A stretch of DNA of 7,912 bases, from positions 1 through 7,912 of the forward strand of contig DASWVC010000321.1 of the NCBI GenBank assembly GCA_036401335.1. Direction: 5' to 3'. The notes under the pieces were generated by a model. That model worked only from the letters and a program-made list of their open reading frames with translations. It was not told where the DNA came from and did no database searches. The translations under genes and the position numbers were made by a program. Shown here piece by piece: positions 1-5,882 of this stretch; positions within the stretch are counted from its first letter, which is position 1, and each line of letters starts with the position of its first letter. This DNA comes from DASWVC01 sp036401335 (lineage in GTDB: Bacteria > Verrucomicrobiota > Verrucomicrobiia > Chthoniobacterales > JAFAMB01).

Positions 1-54
1 CCAATGGCACCAAGGTAAGGGTTTTTGGGTGGTAAAGGGGCGGTGGTTCGGTAG

Positions 55-74
55 GCCGGCAGTCCCTTGCCGGC
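55..74. repeat. GC-rich hairpin in the left non-coding segment
   Basis: A perfect 7-base stem, gccggca (55-61) and tgccggc (68-74), closes a 6-base loop. It is followed by another GC-rich stretch to about 110. No T-tract follows on either strand, so it does not look like a classical terminator. It resembles the short palindromic intergenic repeats scattered in many GC-rich genomes, but only one copy is visible here. I see no convincing gene in the rest of 1-171. Confidence 0.4.
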
Positions 75-171
75 GGCGGGGTGCGGCGGGCATCCCTCCA
101 GGGGGCGCTTGAGGACAATCTCCTCTGCCAGGGGGATAACCGTCCTGTACTTTCTCTTTGGCTGAAGAAGT

Positions 172-443
172 TCACTCTTTCACGAAACGGAAATTTCCAA
201 TCCGACCACCCACTCGATGGCCGCTCCCTTGCTTCCCGCTGAAATGAGCGTTCACGTCATATTCATACATTTCCCGGTATCCCCATGACCCAGATTGTAT
301 TCGCGACGCCCGGTGATTCCCTTCGCGTGCGGAAGGGCTGAACCGTCTGGCTGGATCTTCCCATTGAGCTCAAACCAGGCTGGCGCACCCCGGGTGCCTC
401 GCTCGCCGTGGAGAACTCCGTTGATCACGCGTGCAGGGTCCAC
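172..443 (-). pseudogene. Frameshifted remnant of a small secreted-type domain protein
   Basis: Two reading frames on the minus strand together spell one continuous domain. The first (443 down to about 273) encodes VINGVLHGERGTRG, then WFELNGKIQPDGSA and GITGRREYNLGH. It hits a stop at 252-254. Moving by one base at the AAA run (270-272) opens the second frame, MYEYDVNAHFSGKQGSGHR and then RFVKE, ending in TGA at 172-174. The joined pattern (GvLHGe.GtrG, DGsA, GxTG, YxYxVxAxF, GsGxR, FxFvK) matches what I recall of an uncharacterised domain of about 100 residues in bacterial exported proteins; I cannot give a Pfam name. Restoring one base, for example AAAA for AAA, would rejoin the frames. 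The frame stays open upstream to 528 but shows no recognisable first half of the domain and no signal peptide, so the gene also looks 5'-truncated. The 443 boundary is a GTG without a ribosome site and is only nominal. A sequencing error is the main alternative. Confidence 0.68.
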
Positions 444-528
444 CGGTCGCGGCTGCCTGTCAGAACAAGCGTTTGTGAGGGTCAGGCTCCGGGCCGCCTT
501 CTGTGGCGTCCCTTTCCCCCAGGGGTGT

Positions 529-1392
529 TCAAGGAAAGGGCGGTTGCGGCAGGACAGAGAAATTGTAAACCCCGGTTACGTCCGTGCCCCCGACGACCGT
601 GCTGCCGGTGCCGCTGGCCGTGTTTTGAAAACCACCGGTAACACCGGACCACTGGCCGTCGGCCGTGTTTTGGTGCCCTCCAGTAACACTGGCCCATGGT
701 CCGTCGGCCGTGTTGCCCTGACCGCCGGTCACGCTTGCGCCGGCCCGAGCGGCGCGGTTGTTCAGGCCGCCGGTGACGCTGGCCCATAAGTCACTTGCGC
801 TGTTCAGAAAACCCCCGCTGACGCTCGCAGCTTCGTTACTGATCGTGTTTTGCTCTCCGGCCACGAGGCCGCCGAAGGCTGCCCGGGTAAACCGATGGTA
901 ACTGCCGACCACCAGGTTGTGTGACCCGCCACGATCGCCGGGTCCAAGGGGTTGGTTGACCTGGGCCGGGTCTTCATTGTAACCAACGATAAGATTGCCG
1001 AGGCCCCGGGGATTAAGGTTGTCGTTGGTTGCTCCCGAGCCGCTGACGATGTGAAGGTTCGCGCCGCTGAAGGTGATGTTCGGTCCCGCCACGTCCAGTT
1101 CCGGGCCGGGGTTAACGGCGACGAAAGAACCGAGCGCGAGCACCGGATTGGTTTGAATGGCCGCCAGTTGGTTCCGAAGCGTGGCGTTGGTCGTCTGGAG
1201 GTTCCGGACTTCGTTGTGAAGGTCATCAACTTGCCGTTGCAGCGCCGCATTGCTGGTCTGCAGGTTTCCGACCTGGGCTTTTAAGGCATCGAGCTGTTGC
1301 TGGATGCCTTGGGCGTGCGCGCCAGGCCCGGCAGCCAGAACCGCCACCAGGACGCCGGTCAGAAAGGCAAGCCTGGCGCTCAGCAGAACCAT
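529..1392 (-). CDS. Secreted coiled-coil protein with YadA-head-like repeats
   Basis: A 287-residue exported protein of unknown function. Residues 1-27 form a signal peptide with a likely cut after AHA, before QG. Residues 30-79 carry an unbroken heptad pattern with core positions 30, 34, 37, 41, 44, 48, 51, 55, 58, 62, 65, 69, 72, 76 and 79. Asn48 and Asn69 occupy equivalent core sites. The segment contains a 21-residue internal duplication (41-58 versus 62-79). After a linker with motifs such as LGNLIVGYNE and SHNLVVG, residues 174-263 are six 15-residue repeats of the form ASVTGGxxNTAxGxW, with a decayed copy at 264-278. Such repeats recall the left-handed beta-roll heads of trimeric autotransporters, but there is no C-terminal YadA membrane anchor, so it is probably released or bound to the envelope by other means. 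I chose ATG 1392 over an upstream in-frame codon at 1470 because GGAG lies seven bases before it and the signal peptide starts directly after. An adhesin-like or oligomeric surface role is inference. Confidence 0.8.
   Translation of the reverse strand: MVLLSARLAFLTGVLVAVLAAGPGAHAQGIQQQLDALKAQVGNLQTSNAALQRQVDDLHNEVRNLQTTNATLRNQLAAIQTNPVLALGSFVAVNPGPELDVAGPNITFSGANLHIVSGSGATNDNLNPRGLGNLIVGYNEDPAQVNQPLGPGDRGGSHNLVVGSYHRFTRAAFGGLVAGEQNTISNEAASVSGGFLNSASDLWASVTGGLNNRAARAGASVTGGQGNTADGPWASVTGGHQNTADGQWSGVTGGFQNTASGTGSTVVGGTDVTGVYNFSVLPQPPFP
604..873 (-). repeat. Six tandem 45-base units encoding 15-residue repeats
   Basis: Within the secreted coiled-coil gene, residues 174-263 divide into six exact 15-residue periods. 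GG is fixed two residues after a Val, Asn is fixed three residues after GG in most units, and Trp closes three of the six. The units beginning at residues 219 and 234 are nearly identical in protein (ASVTGG..NTADG.W). The first and third units are more diverged. Such arrays can expand or shrink by slippage or recombination, changing the length of the encoded head. Confidence 0.8.
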
Positions 1393-1399
1393 CGTTTTT

Positions 1400-1403
1400 C
1401 TCC
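1400..1403 (-). promoter_or_regulatory. Ribosome binding site of the secreted repeat protein
   Basis: GGAG on the minus strand is separated by seven bases (aaaaacg) from the ATG at 1392. This is the best Shine-Dalgarno site on the minus strand. It decides the start codon in favour of the residue just before the signal peptide, removing 26 Arg-rich residues that a longer reading would add. Confidence 0.75.
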
Positions 1404-1430
1404 AGTGGGCGGCGGCTAGCTCAGCCCCCC

Positions 1431-1619
1431 TTACCACGCCGCTCCTTCGGCGTAGTGTTCGCCGCTCCAAGGCGTGCTAGCCTCGCGCCAGGGCTGCACT
1501 TTTTCCTGGCTTTTCTGGTCGGCAGCAATTTGGTCCCAGCGGGTGCCGTCCGCGGTTTCGTTCTTGCAGGCGTTCAAACCCATGCTCAGCACGGACAGGA
1601 GGAGAACAAAAATGCGCAT
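1431..1619 (-). CDS. Small predicted lipoprotein (62 residues)
   Basis: The ATG at 1619 starts a 62-residue product opening with MRIFVLLLSVLSMGLNAC. That is a basic residue, a hydrophobic stretch and then the lipobox Leu15-Asn16-Ala17-Cys18, so lipidation at Cys18 and membrane anchoring are predicted. The mature part is about 45 residues, polar, with three Trp (in TRWDQ, QPWRE and TPWSG) and one more at the C-terminus, and no domain I recognise. A GTG at 1646 would add nine residues (including two Phe) before the leader and is less likely. No clear Shine-Dalgarno site precedes the ATG. It lies 38 bases upstream of the secreted coiled-coil gene on the same strand, so the two may be co-transcribed. 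Because small reading frames arise easily in GC-rich DNA, its reality rests mainly on the leader and lipobox. Confidence 0.6.
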   Translation of the reverse strand: MRIFVLLLSVLSMGLNACKNETADGTRWDQIAADQKSQEKVQPWREASTPWSGEHYAEGAAW

Positions 1620-1634
1620 AAGGATGAGTGGATC

Positions 1635-1737
1635 AAAAAATGTCACGAATCAAAGAATGGAAGAAGAAAGAATGCCCCGCGCCAGCGGACGTCTCCATTC
1701 GTTGCATTCACCGCCATCCGGATTCGTGGCATTTTTT
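1635..1737. repeat. Long imperfect inverted repeat between the lipoprotein and methyltransferase genes
   Basis: Arms at 1635-1651 (aaaaaatgtcacgaatc) and 1721-1737 are inverted complements over 17 bases with one mismatch, which in one RNA strand would be a G-U pair. Nested inside are gaatgga (1655-1661) and tccattc (1694-1700). The whole could fold into a stem of about 100 bases. It sits immediately after the methyltransferase stop codon and ends before the lipoprotein start. It is richer in A and T than the flanking genes. It could be a transcript-end structure or a small non-autonomous repeat element. Only one copy is in the window. Confidence 0.55.
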
Positions 1738-2646
1738 TCACCACTCGACCCAAAAGCTCTTGAGGTAATCGGAACCGGGAAAATCGGGCGGCATCCGGCG
1801 CTCAATGATGGATGGACGGGCAGGGAGGGCATGGCGCAGGATTGCCCGGAATTGTGCGGCCGAAAGCCGGTGGGTGTTTGCGCAGCACAGGAGCCGGCCG
1901 CGTTTGGTCAGGACGGCGCAGGCCAAGTCCACGATCATGCCATAGTCCTCCTCGATGCGGAAGACGCCGGCTTTCCGGTCCCGGGAAAACGTGGGCGGGT
2001 CGAGAACGACGGTGTCGAACCGTTCACCCCGCCGGGCAAAGCGCCGCAACCAGGCCAGCGCATCTCCGTAGATGAAATCGTGGCGGCTGGGGTCCAAACC
2101 ATTGGCCTCGTAGTTGCGGCGGCCCCAATCCAGGTAGTGCCGCGACAGGTCGACATTGACCGTGCGGGCTCCACCCAGCGCGGCGGCCACGCCAAAGGCG
2201 CACGTGTAGGCGAACGTGTTGAGAACGGTTTGACCCGCCACGGTACGGCGGATTTCATCCCGGTTCTCCCGCTGATCCAGGAAAAGGCCTTGCGAATAAC
2301 CGGCCTGAAAGTTGATCCAAAACCGCATGCCATTTTCTCCGGCCAGAAAAGGTTCTGTGATCGGTTCGCCTGCCAAGTGGATCGGTGCCTGACGATCGCG
2401 GGCGGAGAGGATCTTCAGAAACAAAGACCGGTACCCGAACTCGGGGGGGAACGCCGGGAGCACAAATCCAGGGCGCGTCTGCAAGAGCCAGTGGCCGGCG
2501 TACACGTCGATGGCCAGCCCCCCCAGGCTGTCGCCGTCGCCGTCCACCAGGCGGTAGGTGTCGGTCGCCGGCAAAAGGATGCCTTCACGCCGGCGGTGGG
2601 CGGCAAAAATCTTTTCGCTCCAGGTGCTGGGGGTTTGCGAATCCAT
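1738..2646 (-). CDS. Class I SAM-dependent methyltransferase, RlmI/RlmKL type (probable rRNA methylation)
   Basis: A 302-residue protein with the architecture of rRNA cytosine/guanine methyltransferases. Residues 25-50 (ATDTYRLVDGDGDSLGGL and the IDVY that follows) match the RlmI-type region that precedes the catalytic domain. LFLDQRENR (121-129) is the family's characteristic motif. The Rossmann domain shows motif I VLNTFAYTCAFGVAAA (141-156), the acidic NVD (164-166), GDA (194-196), and motif IV DPPTF (216-220). The segment after the sixth strand reads LLCCANTHRLS (252-262), intermediate between the RlmI and RlmK/L versions, so base and position of methylation cannot be assigned. ATG 2646 was chosen because the family homology begins just after it; 42 extra residues to 2772 would be antisense to the neighbouring mutase and look random. 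No Shine-Dalgarno site is evident. It diverges from the mutase gene across 25 bases. Confidence 0.88.
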   Translation of the reverse strand: MDSQTPSTWSEKIFAAHRRREGILLPATDTYRLVDGDGDSLGGLAIDVYAGHWLLQTRPGFVLPAFPPEFGYRSLFLKILSARDRQAPIHLAGEPITEPFLAGENGMRFWINFQAGYSQGLFLDQRENRDEIRRTVAGQTVLNTFAYTCAFGVAAALGGARTVNVDLSRHYLDWGRRNYEANGLDPSRHDFIYGDALAWLRRFARRGERFDTVVLDPPTFSRDRKAGVFRIEEDYGMIVDLACAVLTKRGRLLCCANTHRLSAAQFRAILRHALPARPSIIERRMPPDFPGSDYLKSFWVEW

Positions 2647-2671
2647 CGGCGGGACGCTAGATCCTGAAGGT

Positions 2672-4618
2672 ATGATCGATTGGCGTGAAGAGGTGAGGCA
2701 TGCGGTCGAGCGCGGCGAGTTGTTGAAAGCCAGCCTCGACAACATGAACCAGTTTCTCGCGGGCAGCGACAACCCGCTTTACGAGGCTTCCCTGGAGGAA
2801 CTTGTTGAGCGGAAGCTTTGGCCGGAGCTCAACGACCGTTTTTTTAAAACGCTCACGTTCGGCACCGGCGGGTTGCGTGGCCGTACCATCGGCAAGGCGG
2901 TCACGGCCGCGGAGCGTGGCCAGGCAGGGGCCGATGGCTGCCCGCAATTCCCTTGCGTTGGCACCAACGCGCTGAATTTTTACAACGTCAGCCGCGCAAC
3001 CCAGGGTTTGGTCCGTTACCTGAAAATCCACCTTGGCCGGAAAGTTCCGGGTTCGCGGCCGAGTTTCGCGGTGGCACACGACACCCGGTATTTTTCCCGC
3101 GCCTTCGCGGAATTTGCGGCCAGGGTGGCCTCGGAGAACGGCTGTGACGTCTACCTTTTCGCCGCGGCGCGCTCCACCCCGGAGCTCTCGTTCGCGGTCC
3201 GGCAGATGAACGCCACCGCGGGTGCCGTGATCACCGCGAGCCACAACCCTCCTCACGACAACGGCTTTAAAGTTTATTTTTCTGATGGTGCGCAGGTGGT
3301 TGAGCCGCACGCTTCCGGCATCATCGACGCGGTGAACGGCGTCGGCAATGAGGTCTACACGCCGGTGCCGGAAGGCGAGCGGGGAAACGTCGTCGCGCTG
3401 GGGCCGGAACTCGACGCGATTTACCAGGAACGGCTCCGCACGCTGGTCCTGCGGCCCGAAATCGTTTCGGGCCAGAAAGACCTCAAAATAGTTTTTACCC
3501 CGATTCACGGCACCGGCGGGGTTATTTCGGTTCCGGTGTTGCGCGGGCTCGGTTTCCAGGTGCTTACCGTGCCGGAACAGGAACAGCCGAACGGCGGTTT
3601 TCCGACCGTCAAGTCGCCGAACCCGGAAAACCCTGAGGCGCTGGCGATGGCCATGGAGCTGGCCGACCGCGAGGGCGCCGACCTGGTGCTGGCCACCGAC
3701 CCGGACGCAGACCGCATGGGTGTTGCCGGCCGGAACCGGGAAGGTAAGATGCAGCTGTTGACCGGCAACCAGATCGGGTCGTTGATCGGGTACTACCGGG
3801 TCCACACGTTAAAGGAACTTGGCGTGCTCACGTCCGCAAATTTGTCCCGAGCCGTCCTCATTAAAACGCTGGTCACGACTGACCTGCAGAAGGTGATGGC
3901 TGAAGCGGAGGGGTTGCGCTGCGTCGAAACCTTAACCGGTTTCAAGTACATCGGGGAAAAGCTCGGCAAATACGAGCAGGAGCTGCCCTTGTCCGCGCAG
4001 CAACCGTACCGGTCCCTCACGGAAGAAGAAACGCGCCGCCTCAGGCTGGAGCATTCTTCGTATTTTGTTTTTGGCGGCGAGGAAAGTTACGGCTACAGCG
4101 GGGCGGATTTCGTGCGCGACAAGGATGCGAACGGGGCTGTCGTCATGTTTGCCGAAGTAGCGGCTTACGGCAAATCCCTGGGGCTGAGCCTCGATCAGCT
4201 TTTGGACCGGGTGTACCTCAGGTACGGCTACTTTTCTGAGCGCAGCGGCTTCCTGGTGTTCGAAGGAGCGGAAGGAGCGGCCAAGATCCGGCGCCTCGCG
4301 GAAGCCTACCGGCAGAATCCGCCGGTGACCCTCGATGGGGCGCGTGTCCGCGACACCCAGGATTTTAGCGGCGGCGGCATTCGGGACGTTGAGGGCGATA
4401 CGTTGCCGGCCGAGCACATGTTAATGTTCTTTCTCGAAGACGGACGCAAAGTGGTGGTGCGCCCGTCCGGCACGGAACCGAAGATAAAGTTCTACCTCTT
4501 CGGACGGCGGGCAGGCTTGTCCGAAGCCGACCTGCCGGGGGCCAAGGCCGAATTGGCCACTGCGCTTGACCGGCTTTGGCAGGAACTTCAGGCCGATGCG
4601 CACGCCCGCGTGGGTTGA
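2672..4618 (+). CDS. Phospho-sugar mutase (phosphoglucomutase/phosphomannomutase superfamily)
   Basis: A 648-residue cytoplasmic enzyme of the alpha-D-phosphohexomutase superfamily, interconverting sugar 1- and 6-phosphates through a phosphoserine. All four signature loops are visible: FGTGGLRG (63-70), the catalytic loop TASHNPP (188-194) with Ser190 as phosphoserine, the magnesium loop DPDADR (343-348) with Asp343, Asp345 and Asp347, the sugar-binding GGEESYG (468-474), and the phosphate-binding RPSGTEPK (597-604). Length and the N-terminal helical region fit the large PGM2-like bacterial branch, which acts on glucose or pentose phosphates; substrate cannot be told from sequence. ATG 2672 is preferred since the typical family N-terminus starts there, although GAAGG sits only one base before it, too close for a normal ribosome site. 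An in-frame codon at 2558 would add 38 residues antisense to the methyltransferase. It supplies sugar phosphates for glycogen or envelope polysaccharide and lies 67 bases before the envelope gene cluster. Confidence 0.95.
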   Translation: MIDWREEVRHAVERGELLKASLDNMNQFLAGSDNPLYEASLEELVERKLWPELNDRFFKTLTFGTGGLRGRTIGKAVTAAERGQAGADGCPQFPCVGTNALNFYNVSRATQGLVRYLKIHLGRKVPGSRPSFAVAHDTRYFSRAFAEFAARVASENGCDVYLFAAARSTPELSFAVRQMNATAGAVITASHNPPHDNGFKVYFSDGAQVVEPHASGIIDAVNGVGNEVYTPVPEGERGNVVALGPELDAIYQERLRTLVLRPEIVSGQKDLKIVFTPIHGTGGVISVPVLRGLGFQVLTVPEQEQPNGGFPTVKSPNPENPEALAMAMELADREGADLVLATDPDADRMGVAGRNREGKMQLLTGNQIGSLIGYYRVHTLKELGVLTSANLSRAVLIKTLVTTDLQKVMAEAEGLRCVETLTGFKYIGEKLGKYEQELPLSAQQPYRSLTEEETRRLRLEHSSYFVFGGEESYGYSGADFVRDKDANGAVVMFAEVAAYGKSLGLSLDQLLDRVYLRYGYFSERSGFLVFEGAEGAAKIRRLAEAYRQNPPVTLDGARVRDTQDFSGGGIRDVEGDTLPAEHMLMFFLEDGRKVVVRPSGTEPKIKFYLFGRRAGLSEADLPGAKAELATALDRLWQELQADAHARVG

Positions 4619-4685
4619 CGCTTCCTTGATCTCACGCGAGAAACCCGGGCTGTCTGCTCCGTGACCGCGACAGCACGCCTGCACC

Positions 4686-5882
4686 TTGTTTTCCAAACCT
4701 TTCAGCTTGGGCCCTTCCGTCGCCGGATGGCTGCTGACCTCCCTCCTGCTGGGGCTGGCGGCAGGCTCCGGTCACGGTCAACCCCTCGTCGAGGCGGATG
4801 AAGTGCCGCGACTCTCGCCCGGCGCGACCGTTTCGCTGGTTACCTACAGCGCCGGCGAGGAGCTTTACACGGTGTTTGGACACAGCGCGATCCGGATTCT
4901 CGACGAGGATTCAGGGTTCGATCGCCTTTACAATTACGGGACTTTCGATTTTGACACGCCCGACTTCTACCTCAGGTTTTTTCGGGGCGACATTTTCTAC
5001 GTGCTGGCCGTCGGCCCGTCCCTGGTAGAGATGAACGAACGTGGCGCGCTCGGCCAGGGCATCACCGAACAGGTGTTCGGAATGACGGCAGACCAGAAAC
5101 AGAAGTTATTTGAATCCCTGGAAATCAACTTGCGGCCGGCCAACCGCGCCTACCTCTATGATTTTCTGCTTGATAACTGTTCCACGCGCATCCGGGATGT
5201 TTTTGAAAAGGTTTACCACCAGCCGCTGGGCGCCTCGGTGCCCGCCGGTGAGACCTACCGCCAGATGCTGGACCCGTACCTTCAACGCATCCCTTGGGTG
5301 CATTTCGGATTGTTCCTGCTGCTTGGGGCCGGGGTTGACCGCACGGTGGATGCGCGCGGCGCTTGTTTCTTACCCGCCGACCTTGAGCGCGCCGTCGTCG
5401 ATGCGCGGGCCGGGGGCCAGCCGTGGGTGAGCCGTCACGAGCGGTCCTTCGAGGCGCAGCCGTTGCCGCAACCGGTCTCGGCGTTGAAGCCCTTGCCGGT
5501 ATTCTCCGCGTTTGCGGTAGCTTGGTTTCTGTTTTGGGCGGTGCGCCGCCATCGTCCCTCGCGGCGACTCTCTGCGCTGTTTTTTATAGTGGTCGGACTG
5601 ATCGGGTGCCTGATCCTCGCCGGCATGGTCTATAGCCGTTATTGGGTGTTGCACGAGAATTGGAACTTGTGCTGGCTTTTCCCGCTCCACGCCGTGGCGG
5701 GGACCTGCTTGTGGTCCGGCCGGCTGCAGAACGGCCGGCGGCTTTATTTTCAGCTGACCCTTGCCGGCACGCTGCTTTTCGCCCTGGCCAGCCCGTGGCT
5801 TCCCCAAAGGTTCTTACCTGGGGTTTACCCGTTGGTGGCGCTGATTGCCTGGCGCAGTTTCCTGGAGGTCCGGTGGCGATGA
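4686..5882 (+). CDS. DUF4105 / Lnb-type membrane protein (predicted cysteine acyltransferase or hydrolase)
   Basis: A 398-residue protein. An N-terminal hydrophobic signal (about 12-30) leads to an extracytoplasmic DUF4105 domain with the motifs VFGHSAIRI (63-71, His66), LYNYGTFDF (81-89), FYLRFFRGDIFYVL (94-107) and YDFLLDNCSTRIRD (158-171, Cys165). His before Cys is the order of circularly permuted papain-like enzymes such as LRAT and YiiX, so His66 and Cys165 are the likely catalytic pair. The C-terminal part has about five membrane helices (near 270-286, 297-316, 328-343, 353-369 and 376-392) with the family's ENWNLCWLFPLHA signature (324-336). Pfam names this domain after Lnb, which moves an acyl chain within Firmicute lipoproteins to give the lyso form; whether this protein does so is inference. 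A stop at 4662 limits the start. TTG 4686 keeps a basic residue before the hydrophobic run, TTG 4707 is an alternative, and neither has a clear ribosome site. It overlaps the next gene by ATGA. Confidence 0.88.
   Translation: MFSKPFSLGPSVAGWLLTSLLLGLAAGSGHGQPLVEADEVPRLSPGATVSLVTYSAGEELYTVFGHSAIRILDEDSGFDRLYNYGTFDFDTPDFYLRFFRGDIFYVLAVGPSLVEMNERGALGQGITEQVFGMTADQKQKLFESLEINLRPANRAYLYDFLLDNCSTRIRDVFEKVYHQPLGASVPAGETYRQMLDPYLQRIPWVHFGLFLLLGAGVDRTVDARGACFLPADLERAVVDARAGGQPWVSRHERSFEAQPLPQPVSALKPLPVFSAFAVAWFLFWAVRRHRPSRRLSALFFIVVGLIGCLILAGMVYSRYWVLHENWNLCWLFPLHAVAGTCLWSGRLQNGRRLYFQLTLAGTLLFALASPWLPQRFLPGVYPLVALIAWRSFLEVRWR
5864..5868 (+). promoter_or_regulatory. Ribosome binding site inside the end of the DUF4105 gene
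   Basis: GGAGG lies ten bases before the ATG at 5879, within the last codons of the upstream gene. It fixes the start of the Lnt-like protein at 5879 rather than at an in-frame codon near 5642. Together with the ATGA overlap it points to coupled translation of the two membrane proteins. Confidence 0.75.

Noticed and set aside
3..35. Possible tail of a plus-strand gene (NGTKVRVFGW then a stop)
   Set aside because: Only ten codons are visible, without any family signal; it cannot be told from chance.
510..540. 8-base inverted repeat (ccctttcc and ggaaaggg) around the stop codon of the secreted repeat protein
   Set aside because: Considered as a terminator, but no T-run follows on the minus strand and the loop is 15 bases, so support is weak.
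1474..2667. Plus-strand open frame of 397 codons
   Set aside because: It runs antisense to the methyltransferase and the small lipoprotein, has no recognisable motif, and reflects codon-position GC bias.
2657..3805. Long open frame of 382 codons on the minus strand
   Set aside because: It lies exactly opposite the mutase, whose catalytic motifs are unmistakable. The antisense product is Arg/Gly/Val-rich with no motifs, as expected in GC-rich DNA.
4261..4279. Tandem gaaggagcg in the mutase gene
   Set aside because: A two-copy codon-level repeat encoding EGAEGAA inside a conserved enzyme; no sign of function beyond coding.
5642..5878. In-frame upstream extension of the Lnt-like protein
   Set aside because: The extra 79 residues overlap the DUF4105 membrane region in another frame, and a good ribosome site precedes the ATG at 5879.
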